A DNA stretch of 64,000 nucleotides from Anisus vortex (GCA_949126835.1 OX421500.1:21055167-21119166), one strand, 5' to 3'; counted from the first letter of the stretch, positions 23,801-36,405 are shown. Translations and numbers: made by a program. The notes: generated by a model from the sequence alone, not told the origin.

Positions 23801-25707
23801 TACCAACACGACTGTATTCTCAATAGATCAAATTGGAATTACGGGAATACTTCTACTAACAAACCTACCAACACGACTGTATTCTCAATAGATCAAATTG
23901 GAATTACGGGAATACTTCTACTAACAAACCTACCAACACGACCGTATTCTCAATAGATCAAATTGGAATTACGGGAATACTTCTACTAACAAACCTACCA
24001 ACACGACCGTATTCTCAATAGATCAAATTGGAATTACGGGAATACTTCTACTAACAAACCTACCAACACGACTGTATTCTCAATAGATCAAATTGGAATT
24101 ACGGGAATACTTCTACTAACAAACCTACCAACACGACTGTATTCTCAATAGATCAAATTGGAATTACGGGAATACTTCTACTAACAAACCTACCAACACG
24201 ACTGTATTCTCAATAGATCAAATTGGAATTACGGGAATACTTCTACTAACAAACCTACCAACACGACTGTATTCTCAATAGATCAAATTGGAATTACGGG
24301 AATACTTCTACTAACAAACCTACCAACACGACTGTATTCTCAATAGATCAAATTGGAATTACGGGAATACTTCTACTAACAAACCTACCAACACGACTGT
24401 ATTCTCAATAGATCAAATTGGAATTACGGGAATACTTCTACTAACAAACCTACCAACACGACTGTATTCTCAATAGATCAAATTGGAATTACGGGAATAC
24501 TTCTACTAACAAACCTACCAACACGACTGTATTCTCAATAGATCAAATTGGAATTACGGGAATACTTCTACTAACAAACCTACCAACACGACTGTATTCT
24601 CAATAGATCAAATTGGAATTACGGGAATACTTCTACTAACAAACCTACCAACACGACTGTATTCTCAATAGATCAAATTGGAATTACGGGAATACTTCTA
24701 CTAACAAACCTACCAACACGACTGTATTCTCAATAGATCAAATTGGAATTACGGGAATACTTCTACTAACAAACCTACCAACACGACTGTATTCTCAATA
24801 GATCAAATTGGAATTACGGGAATACTTCTACTAACAAACCTACCAACACGACTGTATTCTCAATAGATCAAATTGGAATTACGGGAATACTTCTACTAAC
24901 AAACCTACCAACACGACTGTATTCTCAATAGATCAAATTGGAATTACGGGAATACTTCTACTAACAAACCTACCAACACGACTGTATTCTCAATAGATCA
25001 AATTGGAATTACGGGAATACTTCTACTAACAAACCTACCAACACGACTGTATTCTCAATAGATCAAATTGGAATTACGGGAATACTTCTACTAACAAACC
25101 TACCAACACGACTGTATTCTCAATAGATCAAATTGGAATTACGGGAATACTTCTACTAACAAACCTACCAACACGACTGTATTCTCAATAGATCAAATTG
25201 GAATTACGGGAATACTTCTACTAACAAACCTACCAACACGACTGTATTCTCAATAGATCAAATTGGAATTACGGGAATACTTCTACTAACAAACCTACCA
25301 ACACGACTGTATTCTCAATAGATCAAATTGGAATTACGGGAATACTTCTACTAACAAACCTACCAACACGACTGTATTCTCAATAGATCAAATTGGAATT
25401 ACGGGAATACTTCTACTAACAAACCTACCAACACGACTGTATTCTCAATAGATCAAATTGGAATTACGGGAATACTTCTACTAACAAACCTACCAACACG
25501 ACTGTATTCTCAATAGATCAAATTGGAATTACGGGAATACTTCTACTAACAAACCTACCAACACGACTGTATTCTCAATAGATCAAATTGGAATTACGGG
25601 AATACTTCTACTAACAAACCTACCAACACGACTGTATTCTCAATAGATCAAATTGGAATTACGGGAATACTTCTACTAACAAACCTACCAACACGACTGT
25701 ATTCTCA
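20894..25707 (+). repeat. 74-copy 65-bp minisatellite derived from SINE-A 3' end
   Basis: Successive CAATAGATC starts are exactly 65 bp apart (20896, 20961, 21026 and so on to 25706), which gives 74 units. The only changes I noticed are T to G at 22241, C to A at 23691, and T to C at 23943 and 24008, the last two in adjacent units. About the first 33 bp of the unit (ATAGATCAAATTGGAATTAC then GGGAATACTT) aligns with the SINE-A 3' end (ATGGATCAATTCTGTCCGAC then GGGATACTTT). The remaining bases (roughly CTACTAACAAACCTACCAAC then ACGACTGTATT) look like tail or flank. Direct repeats without spacers exclude a CRISPR array. The unit length is not a multiple of three and no long frame is conserved. 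Confidence 0.97.
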
Positions 25708-26943
25708 TACATGTCTGATACTTTAGATATTGCTGGGCACTTGTTACTTATGTCAATGTGCAAGAAGTCTTAAAAACATTAAATAAACTGTTTAGCATTA
25801 ATTAAAACAGTGAAGCAGTGTTTAGCGAAAACCTATATTATGTTTTATTTATAAGGGTCTCTAAAAAAAAGTAAATTAGTTATTGAATTATCCTTGTTTT
25901 GTTTGTGGGAGGGGGGCCCGGGGGAGGGGGGAGTTTCTGTGGAGCTCTTTGAACACACAAATCAAACGGTTTCGTATTTACTTCAGACAAACTTCTAGAC
26001 GAGAGCGTCTTTGTAGAGAATCTATTGAAGGTGCATAGAACTAGATCTACACTGGGACAAGTTGGTACACTTGATTTAGGGCCAGATATGATAACAAACA
26101 CATACACACACACAATAAGTATAGATTTTTCATAAAGCTTTAAAATATGATTGGTCATAGATAATTTAAAGAGTCTTCCGGTACGTACTAATATAATAAA
26201 ATGTTCCATTTAGTTATGTTCAAAGGAGAGAAGGTATGCTATACAATGTAAACAAGATCAGCTGATGTTACGTGACAAGAGTAGAGATATGATTATTAAT
26301 CAGTAAATGTATAGGTTTTTTTTATTTAATTTAATACTATAACATTGACGCCAGATTTTAAGTGCTTGAAATAAATAAAAAATATTTCGCACTTTTATTG
26401 ACATTGCAAGGCGTAGTAAAGCTATATGCATACTATAGCATTGTGTCGCCCCTACAATGCGAGATTTTAGCTTTTACATTTTCAATCACTTCCCTATATT
26501 CTTACAGCTTGAGATATTAATAACTTTTGATCGAGCAGCTCGCTGGTATTTTGTTTAAAGTATCCCGACGCTGGTCAATAGGATGTTTAATTGGACATGG
26601 AACACATACAGATTATGTCCCCACGACAATGCCTAGCGTAACTTTGAATTCCTAAAGTAGACTTAGTAATAGTCACCTAATAATCGCATGATTCTTTATT
26701 TAATAAAAAAAAGAACATTCACTAAATACATGAACTGGGACAATATTTAGATTCCCTTTTAAAGTGTCTACCAACCAAGGCATTTTAAACTTATGATATC
26801 GATTCTTGTTTAATATATAATATATATTAGTTCAAATAATATTTTTTCCTTCATTTTAAAATAATTATATTAGACCAATAATAGCTATAGATATTTTTTC
26901 CCAGGTTCTTTGGCCATATGGGGGTGTACAGTCGTGTCTTTTA
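25708..26943. other. AT-rich unique sequence
   Basis: No gene recognised. A G/C run lies at 25906-25932. The 109-codon open frame on the complement at 25880-26209 shows no family features. Confidence 0.5.
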
Positions 26944-27011
26944 AAATACATTGTATCTCCATCCAGCTGATATCATTAAATACATTGTATCTCCATCCAG
27001 CTGATATCATT
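26944..27011. repeat. 34-bp direct duplication
   Basis: Two perfect tandem copies (26944-26977 and 26978-27011) of a unit starting AAATACATTGTATCTCCATC and ending TGATATCATT. Confidence 0.95.
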
Positions 27012-27077
27012 AAAATCTCGGTTTCGGCAAGTTAGGATTTATAACGTCACAGTTCGTGAGCTCTAAGGGGAATAACC

Positions 27078-27133
27078 AAGGGCGCTGTAAAACAACCAAT
27101 CAAAGCAAGGGCGCTGGAGAACAACCAATCAAA
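27078..27133. repeat. 28-bp duplication carrying CCAAT motifs
   Basis: Two tandem 28-bp copies (27078-27105, 27106-27133). Each has CAAGGGCGCTG and ACAACCAATCAAA, so there are two CCAAT boxes 28 bp apart. Three differences separate the copies (TAAA against GAGA, and the last base). Confidence 0.9.
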
Positions 27134-27327
27134 TTACTCATTTACTGATTATTGGTTTTTAAATTTCCCCCGGTAGTAACTAATCCAGGTGTTGAGGTAT
27201 TGTTGTCGTGGTGTGGTAAAAACAACACATCAAAGGTGTGGGAGATTGTCTTGTGTGTGTATTGTTGTTTTTTTACCCATTACAGTTGAATGGCTATATA
27301 TAGGCCTCCATCATCGGAAATAAACTT

Positions 27328-27492
27328 GTGCGTGACCAGCTGGTGCGGTTAGTACACTGGACTAAACAGACCGGTTTCTGTCCCTGCAGCCGACCATTCC
27401 CTGCGGCCCTGCAGGAGTTTTGTGTCAAAAGACGTAATAATATTCTACCTAGTTTTGGGACCAAAGACGTAATAATATTCTATCAAGTACGT
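27328..27492 (+). repeat. SINE-B copy
   Basis: The head GACCAGCTGGTGCGGTTAGT is A-box-like. The B box is degraded (CAGCCGACC). CATTCCCTGCGGCCCTGCAG and GAGTTTTGTG follow, matching the GCCCTGCAGGAGTTTTGGGA word of the 42354 copy. A GACGTAATAATATTCTA segment is tandemly duplicated near the 3' end. Confidence 0.75.
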
Positions 27493-29749
27493 ATAAATCT
27501 TTTACCTAGAAGGAACATTTGAATCTGTAAACATATAAGTCATATTCATTAGCGTATATAATGGAATCGTATACGATAATTGGATAGTTTCAAACGTATT
27601 TCAATCGCGTAACAATTAGGATAACACAACATAAGCACAGCTATATCAAATGAAAACTGAATTTTATGTTGTTTTTTTTTAAACTGTATATTGTCTACAT
27701 AACATTTCATTAGCGATATGTTCTTGGCTTTTAAATATGCATAGCTAGATGTAAAGGAGCCTCAAACTTATACATACATAAAGACACCAATAAAATGTCA
27801 TGCAAAATAAAAATAAGTGGCAGAGACAAAGGTCTTTTTTTTTTAAATGTATTATTTTGTTAAAAACTCTGAGAAATAAAAGAATTAGCGTGTGTGCCGG
27901 GCTAAGTGTATTACTTCCCCTGACCTGTAGGTTTGTGGGCCGTCCCGGTGGCCCGGGTCATCCGCTGTGGAGGAAGACGTCAGCCGGAGGTGATTCTGAC
28001 ACGAAAACAACCCAAGCGTGAAATCCCGCTACGGTGATCTCCCGCTACACGACTTTTTTTTCTGTTGTTGTGTTCTTTTCTCTTTCTTGTCTCTGTGTCA
28101 CCCAACACCGGGGTAAAGTCAACTCCCCTTAAATGTCGCGCCCCCGCCCGCCCCCCTCACAACACCATCCCTAGACATCCCACCCACACCGAGTGTGATT
28201 AACCAAAAAACAGTTTAGCATTTCTGAGCATGTATGTATGTAGGGGCCTATGTATGTGTGTGTGTGTGTAGCCTAAGTCTGAAGACCGAATACGATAGGA
28301 TCATGTTGCCAACACAATGCTTAGCCGATCTCTAATTACCAAAAAAAACTCTTGCCAGGTGCTCATTTTTTTTTCAGGGCGGACATAAGTTCTACTTTTC
28401 ACTTAGTTGAACAACAACAACAACCACAGCTGCAGGTTTTCCTATTAGGAATATTAAACTACGTACTAAATCAACAGTTTCAATACAAATGCCGAGTCAT
28501 GACCCGGTACAGGTCCACGAAAACAGAATTACCTGGGTCGCCAAATAGAAGGGGAGACATATCCAAATCCAGGTCAAGATAGTATGCTATACTTGCGATA
28601 GATCTATAATACCAGAATAGTTCCCACCAAGCAGATATTTGATGATAATTGAATGTTATATTAACAACAGCCTTCGAGGACTGTATTAAAATGCATGTAT
28701 AATTTATAGTTATAGGTCTAAATATAGAAGTAAAGAAATAATAACCAGATTTAAATAAAAATGTTTCCTAAATAATGTCATTCATGTCAGTAATCCTATT
28801 TCTCACATTTTAAATGCTTGTTTTAGACAATTATGTTCTTGTTTTTGTTTTTTTATATTAATAACATTTGACATTTCGGTCCCGTATTGAAAATGCATTA
28901 TCGGATATAGTAAATTTCTCTGATCAATTAGACAAAACGTTCTTCATCCCATATATAAACAATTATCACTTAGTGGCATCCCATCAATCAATATACATAA
29001 TTACCGTGAGTTTGTTTATATATATGTTTGTAAATTTATTTATTTATATGTCTGTGTTCTCTAGGCTCCTAAGCCGTTTGACAAATCGGGACAAACGTTA
29101 AATGTATAAATTGGAAACGATCTCCAAAAGAAATTTTTATCATATCAACAACATTGCTTAATTCATTATTTTTTTTTTTTAAATAAACTTAGACCTATTA
29201 ATAATCACCATATGTTAAAGTTCTAAACTGAGCCCATTTCAGAATGATCTCCCTTTAAACGTTCATTTACTATGTTGAACGCTCTTACTTTTACTTAATG
29301 CAATTCGGCTTGGAGAGTTTTAATTTTGTACTTTAAAAAAAAACACAAGCGTATGACGTAATGTCTATTAATTCATTTTTTTTTCATTAATGGTAGATGT
29401 TTGATTTATTACATTAATTTTCAGAAGTAGTAACCAAATGTATTAATTATTTAATGGATAACGAAAATACAAAAAATTAAATACCGAAAGATGCGTTCTC
29501 AATACAGTTTTTTTTTTTAATAGTTTTTTTTTTTTTCTTTCTCTTTTAACAAAACACATTGTAATCATGCATTTCTCCGTCATTTTCGGCGGACATAACC
29601 ACTAGTAAATATAGGCCTATAATCATGACTTAATGGCATTCCATCGATTACTCTCAAAACGCAGAATTTGTTTTTGGAGCCATGAGAAAAGATGCAAAGT
29701 TCACTGAGAGTGAAGTCAAGGCCCAGTCAAGGTTACATGGTAGTCAATG
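27493..29749. other. Unique sequence with a GC-richer island at 27890-28200
   Basis: No gene recognised. The segment at 27890-28200 is clearly more GC-rich than its surroundings (GGGCCGTCCCGGTGGCCCGG near 27938-27957, and C runs near 28140-28157). The short frame across it shows no family resemblance. The rest is AT-rich. Confidence 0.5.
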
Positions 29750-29810
29750 AACAATGAACAATATTTATTTGCCACATAGTACATAGGTAGGGTATCCCTT
29801 CTTGCGATGT
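29750..29810 (-). repeat. Retroelement 3' end, reverse orientation
   Basis: The complement reads GTACTATGTGGCAAATAAAT followed by ATTGTTCATTGTTCATTG, matching the 3' terminus at 18930-19023 apart from the tail repeat. Confidence 0.55.
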
Positions 29811-30404
29811 TGTTGTAGTGGTTTTTTTTAACGTGTATGTTATCGACGGCTAACAAAAAAAAAATAGTTTGGAACAGAGCGAAATGTCCTAACTCCTAGA
29901 AAAGTCTTTCCATTATTTATGTAGAAATATATACCTTTGCAATCGTCTTCCAAACTTACATGAGCAATAATAATATACATTTGGTTGTTTCTTGCTAAAA
30001 TTACTACAACTGGCATTGAGAACAAGAACTCTAATTATGTAAAAATGGGATTATCTTTTCTTTGTTTAAACGAGAAAAAACTGTTTCACTCAATAATAAA
30101 ACGTTATGCTTAATCAACAAGACATGTGCAGTACAGCCTGCCTTAATCCAACAATAGAAACGATTATCTTAAACTGGCATGTTAATTAAAACCTACATTA
30201 GAAAAATATAAATGGGTTAAAAAAAAAATTTAAGACGGGGTGTCTCCATAGAAGGTATTTTTAAGTTTCGTGGCTTATACATAGATTCTCTTAGTTAAAG
30301 CACATTTATCATTGAACGAAAGTAAGATAAAAAAATATTAAGGTGGATGAACATTGAAAAATACATCGTATATATTTATCCATAACATCAGTCCTACACG
30401 GCCA
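29811..30404. other. AT-rich unique sequence
   Basis: No gene recognised. Confidence 0.5.
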
Positions 30405-30990
30405 TCCTATAATATACCCAACACATCTATCCTACACATCTATCGTACACATCTATCGTACACATCTATCCTACACATCTATCATACACATTTATCTTAC
30501 ACATTTATCTTACACATCTATCCTACACATCTATCATACACATTTATCCTACACATCTATCTTACACATCTATAATACACATTTATCCTACACATCTATC
30601 ATACACATTTATCCTACACATCTATCATACACATTTATCTTACACATTTATCCTTCAGATCTATCATACACATTTATCCTACACATCTATCATACACATT
30701 TATCTTACACATTTATCCTACAATTTATCCTAGGCTACATATCTATCCTACACATCTATCCTACACATCTATCCTACACATCTATCCTACACATCTATCC
30801 TACACATCTATCCTACATATCTATCCTACACATCTATCCTACACATCTATCCTACACATCTATCCTACACATCTATCCTACACATCTATTCTACACATCT
30901 ATCCTACACATCTATCCTACACATCTATCCTACACATCTATCCTACACATCTATCTTACACGTCTATCCTACACATCTATCCTACACCGA
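30405..30990. repeat. 13-bp minisatellite (CACATCTATCCTA)
   Basis: About 44 tandem units. The left half mixes CACATCTATCATA, CACATTTATCTTA and CACATTTATCCTA variants. The right half (about 30735-30985) is nearly pure CACATCTATCCTA, so that half looks more recently homogenised. Confidence 0.95.
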
Positions 30991-31594
30991 TAGTTCCCTG
31001 TGATTTAAAACTTTGTTGAATAGTTCACGCAAACACGGGTATAAATGTATTTCGATACCGGCAAGATGTTTTATTCATAACACTCCAGGAGATTTAACGT
31101 TTTCTAAAACCCAATTAGCGTTATGAGGCAATTAGGTATGTTTTCTTAGGATGCAGACCGTCTGCGTTTTCCAAGAACAGAGTTGATCACAGTTAATGTT
31201 TAGGAAATCTGCTAACTTTTTCAGAAGCATTAAGAGGCGAGATAAGCACGCATCTTATAAGCATAACGGCTGAAAATCAACATTTGCTTACTTTCTGCCC
31301 GTCAGCACAGTTAAGGTCGGGCCACCAACTTACTACACCTCTCTATCATGTGCCAAAATAAATTTCTAAAATAAAATAGAATAAAATAAGATAGAAATAG
31401 TTGCTCATTGAACGTTAACTGAAATTAGATATCGAAAAAGTAGGTCGGAAATAAGACGCCCCTCGCCGCCTAAGAAAATAATCTTAAGTATTTCCAGAAT
31501 TTGACCCCGAACATGTGTCCAGTCGTAAAAAAAAATATACCGGTCCGGTTAAATGGCAGATACCGAAAGAACACACAACAACAACATATTCTAC
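30991..31594. other. AT-rich unique sequence
   Basis: No gene recognised. It ends in the target-site sequence TATTCTAC (31587-31594) of the adjoining element. Confidence 0.5.
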
Positions 31595-31782
31595 CAGTGG
31601 CGTAGCTAGGGGAGGGGGAGGGGGTCCAAATTCGAAAGTCCCCCCCCCGGGCCCCTACTTCAGGGGGGCCCCAAAAGAAGTGCCCGAATTGCTTTTTTCT
31701 CCTTGTCATAATGTCGAATGTTAAAATGCAGGGGCCCCTAAGGAGACCAAGCACCCCCCCCACCCGGGGGGCAACGGTACTG
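31595..31782. mobile_element. hAT-type MITE, family 2
   Basis: The left terminus CAGTGGCGTAGCTAGGGG and the complement of the right terminus, CAGTACCGTTGCCCCCCGGG, are imperfect inverted repeats. Flanking 8-mers TATTCTAC and TTTTCTAC agree at seven of eight positions, which fits the 8-bp duplication of hAT transposons. At 188 bp it has no transposase. The interior is GC-rich with G and C runs. Confidence 0.75.
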
Positions 31783-34700
31783 TTTTCTACTTAGAAACCA
31801 TATACTCATATTTCGTAGGCTTTCGTAAGACAACCTTGCGGTAAAAGTCGCCATATTAAATTATAACCACCTAGGCCCAGCTTTTACACCTGATTCTGAT
31901 CTAGGGACACAAATAGTGTCAACTCTTCTTCAGAACTGCCCCTTCGCCCTCACCCCTTCCACTCCAGTTCTGCCCACCCCTTCCCCTTCATGACAGACAA
32001 GCAAAGACCTTGAATCTCAAATTATTTATCGCTGAGACTAATTTTTTTTTATAGTTTGGTTAAAGAATGTTAATGAACAAACATAGACACACAGAGAGAG
32101 TAATATTGCGAATCTACGCACTTGGTTCTCAAACTCTGGCAATAGAAACCCTGTTGTAGTCGCAATGGTAGGCCTATTGAGTAACTTGTTCATCAGTTCA
32201 TTAAATGGTTTTATTTATCATATAGGCAAGGGGATTCGCGACACTTAAATTTAACTGGTCTTAATTAATAGATATCAAGGAAATAATGACAGAATTTTTT
32301 TTTTTTTAAAGTTAATTCTAATTGTGACTAAACTAAAGCCATCATATCGATTATCACATTTAATTTAGAACAACGCTTTCTTTTTCCATTCCTTGCAATA
32401 TTGTTTTGTTTAACGTCTCTCTATTATAACTTATAACACTGGCGCTTTGTTTAAAACGCATTGCACCAGTACGCCCCCTAACGGTGCTGTTATCCAATAT
32501 AAACGACTCGTTGGTGTACTTTTACTTTAACTATTGATTAGTTTGTACTTGTACACGTTTTCTTCACACTTATATTGTTATTTTTTCCACCACTGCTCTA
32601 CTCTATCCTAAACATGCATACCCTATTTATTATTTCATTTATCAATTCTAGACACGCACACACACATACAAACACACACATACACACTTATAATTATTAT
32701 CCTCAATGTAAATTTTTAGTTAATAAGCTTCTTTTGACCAACGTTAGGAAAAGGATTGTTTCGCTAATGTAGTGCATATCCCCAAAACGTTTGTACTGAT
32801 CATAGAATAATACTGGCATAGATCCCTGTACGCTATATTACTTTTCTGTATTTTCTTGCTTTTCTATAACCATAGCACACGAGCGGACAGTGTGGTTAAT
32901 ACAATAAACACAGACGTAGACACATTCTGATTTAATATTAAGTAGATTAAAAAAAAATATTGTCTTAGAGAACGCTCTGCTCACAAAAAAATAAATACTA
33001 CTACTACTACTATGACGCTCTATAAATAACGGTAAGCCACTATAAAAGGTGTGTTCTGAGTAAATATTATCCCTCATCTTTAAGGATTACAGTGTAAAGT
33101 GTATAGAAGCTTTAAACAGCCCACCATCCAGTGTGGTGGCTGTATATCACAGTATTATATACTCACACATAAACATGTCGGCCAGATGAAAAAAATCTGT
33201 CAGTTGACGCACTTTAATCCCTGATTTTATGAGGCTTGAAGCTTTACAACTGTTGTCGTTGTTGTTGGTGTTGTCGTTGTTGTCGTTGTTGTTGGTGTTG
33301 GAGATGTTGGAGATGTTGGTGTTGTATTAATGGCTTACGGGAACCAGGTATAACAATTGAGTCCACACAAAGCACTGATCAATTATTGTGTATGTGTGGA
33401 GTTTAAAAAGCACACATACATACATATGCTCACTCTTATTTGCACGCGGTAAAGAGTTTTCAAGATATTTGATTAAGACAGCGGCTTACATATATATATA
33501 TATATATATATATATGGGAGCGTTATCTACCCTGTTTATCCACCCTAAGTTAAAAAACGAGATACAGTTTGCAGGGCTTTGTGATGGCCACACTATCCCT
33601 TTAGAACTTGTGTCTCCCGAAACTAATCAGGCCATTTAAACAGCCAATCTTTGTGAACCAAATTGTGTTTGTTTGTTGTTTTGGTGTTTACATCGCTAGA
33701 GAGTTTAAACTATTCAATTCCCATAAGTAGGTCAAGGGATTCTATTGAAGATTTACATTTGTTCAAACATTGCACTGTGCCGAATAATTTATCATGGTGT
33801 ACAAAAACAAATAAATAAAATGTTATTTATCTGTGAAACAAACTAGGTTGACATAATACTTAATAAATATTGTTTTGAATATATGCTTGGAGATAAAAAT
33901 CTATATTTATTTATTACAATTGTACTGCGACCAAATATATAACAGAAATTCTCAGATGTTCAAATTTGATTTATGCTTACAACTTTTGGGTTTTTAGGTA
34001 GGCCAACGTATTTCAAGATTGAAATTTAAAAAAAAATACATTTCTTATAATAATATGAAATCTATTTATTACAACAACATATTCACCTACATTATAATGT
34101 AAAAAAAGCCTCATTGGAAGTTCTGAAATAGACAAAACACACTATAGCTTACAATATAATGTAGGCCTACCGTTTTACAATATAAAGTAGGCCTATTCTA
34201 AAAAAATGAAAATCAATATGTTCATTTTTCCTAAATATACAACGAAACAAATTTTTTTTGTTCTCATTAATTGCAGATGAAAATTAAAAAATGCAACACA
34301 GGATACACCAAGGTAAAAACACAAATGGACAAATGAAAGCCCAAGAACACACCAGAAATGACTCAGACTTTAGCCTTTTTTTTCGACAAGCCCGAAATGT
34401 GTCTTTACACTGAGGACTGGACATAACAGACTGAGACAACATAATATATTCTGTAGGCTAGGCATTGGGACCAGTAAAGATTGCCCATGTGCGATGTCTC
34501 CTGAAAACACAGAAAATGTTCTCCCTCTCTAAGAAATAGCTCACAACAGATTCTGGCCAGAGAATACCTCCACCAAAATCAAACTGTATGGAAAACAGAC
34601 CTAGAAACCACCGTGCAATTCACCATAGCTTTAGACCGTAATGTTTTAGAGTTCGAACCCCTCAATATTGAGTACGAAGAAGAAAGAAAGGTCTCATTGT

Positions 34701-34941
34701 GTTCAATAGGCTATTTATATATTGTTCATTGTAGTCGGTATAGAAATCTAATTGTTATTGTGAATTTTGTAAATGATTCATTTAGGCCTAGACTAGACTC
34801 CTACTGATAATGTCTCCTCATTGCTTTTATGTCTAAATGTTTCTTAGATAATCTCTATAAGATTATGTATCATATCCGAATATTGAAATCAAAAATAGGT
34901 AACATAGGCGTAATTAAAATATTTAATGTAGGCCTATAGAC
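31783..34941. other. AT-rich unique sequence with microsatellites
   Basis: No gene recognised. It contains CA-rich words near 32651-32690, a GTT/GTC trinucleotide repeat at about 33247-33325 and a (TA)n at about 33490-33516. AGGCCTA words appear near 32171, 34165, 34189, 34785 and 34931. Confidence 0.55.
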
Positions 34942-35129
34942 CAGGGGATTGGCGACCTACGGTATGCGTGCCAGACTTGGCACGCCAAGAGATTTTCAAT
35001 GGCACGCCGAAGTGGTCTTAAAAGTCGATTCAAGCTCTTCTCCAAGAAATTTAATGCTACAGAAGGATGACGTTTAGACACGCTGAATGAATTAGAAATC
35101 CTACTTTGGCACACTGTTACTGACTCCTG
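34942..35129. mobile_element. hAT-type MITE, family 1
   Basis: The left terminus CAGGGGATTGGCGACCTACG and right terminus GTTACTGACTCCTG are inverted. It shares GCGTGCCAGACTTGGCACGC, AAGAAATTTAATGCTA, CACGCTGAATGAATTAGAAA and TTTGGCACAC with the other copies. Flanking 8-mers CTATAGAC and GTATAGCC match at six positions, which fits the hAT preference for nTCTAGAn-like targets. Length 188 bp. Confidence 0.85.
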
Positions 35130-36405
35130 GTATAGCCAATTAGCTTAAATATAAAAATCTATTTATAAAATAAAAACACATATTTAATAAGGTACTTAAT
35201 TTTTTTCTTAAATGTTCTCACTATACTAAATCTAAATAATGAAAGTAGGCCTATTATTTATTTCTCCTGGGAAAAAAAGTTGAACTATCTACTGTGTAAT
35301 ACACAAGTATTTAGACATTTTCAAAGCAACAATATTACAATTTAAAAATGAATTTTTACAAATCTGTAATTGTTCAAAAGACCAAATTCTAATAAAATAA
35401 TATACTTTTTTTTAAAAAGAATTACGAAAATCTCCTTTAAACTTTCAAATTAAATTCTAAATATTTGTGTTAATCTTGTGTTGAAATAAGAAAACCAAAA
35501 AAATTAAAATTCACTACTATTTTTGTTATGCTGAATTTTACAAAATCTTAATTGTTAAGGAATATGACAATTTAAAAAAAAAATGTTTAAATCAATGGTT
35601 GGCCTAACAAGATTATCCTATCACTCCTATCTTAGCTTTTACAAAATATCATACCAAGTTTATCCTATCGTAAATAAAAATATTAGTCTACTTATTCCTA
35701 CCCTATAGTACAAAATATCTATAGGCTATCATTCCTATTCTATTCTGTGCATATTATCCTATATCATTCCAATGCTATCGCTAAAAAATATCCTCTTTTC
35801 CTCCTACTCTATCCCATTCAAAGTGTCCTATTATTCCTATTCTATCCTTTTAGAATCGTGTCAATTGAGCGAAGAAATAACAATAAGAAGAAAAAACAAC
35901 ACTCCAGGTTCTAAACGTAACAATAGTTTTTAAATAAACAAACGTAACATCACGTGAACAATGGCGCGTGGAGTGGGGGTCGGCAGGTTACAGCAGTCAG
36001 AGGTCTTCACGGCCAGAAGAATATAGTGAAATTCCTAGAAGGTCACGGCCCATTTGTCTTCTATGTGACTGACAGAATGACAAGACGTGTTAGTCTGTTG
36101 TCTGTAGATTTACGATTTGAGAACCTGTGAGGTAAGCTTTCTCCACAAATTCAAACTCCATTAAGGCGGTGGTGGAGGTGGAGAGAGTTCATTTGAAGTA
36201 AGTGATAGGGAAAACTATAATTTTGTTTTTTTGTAACTGGGACCCCGTAGATACATAGAAAGATGTGGGTAGATTGATAGATAAATAGATACAGAGACAT
36301 AGAGCATAGATATATAATAGATTGATATGTCTATAATGGGTAGATTGATAGACATATAGATAGATACATATGTAGATACATAGATAGATAAGAAGGCTAA
36401 GTAAA
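35130..36405. other. AT-rich unique sequence
   Basis: No gene recognised. A degenerate series of TATCCTATC/CATTCCTATT words at about 35612-35860 may be an old minisatellite. GATAGATACATA words lie at about 36262-36395. Confidence 0.5.

Noticed and set aside
20894..25707. CRISPR-like array
   Set aside because: The 65-bp units are directly adjacent and identical throughout, with no variable spacers, and the context is eukaryotic. It is a tandem satellite.
33530..33640. Additional SINE-A copy
   Set aside because: GATGGCCACACTATCCCTTT and nearby words resemble SINE-A, but the order and flanks do not fit well enough to call it.
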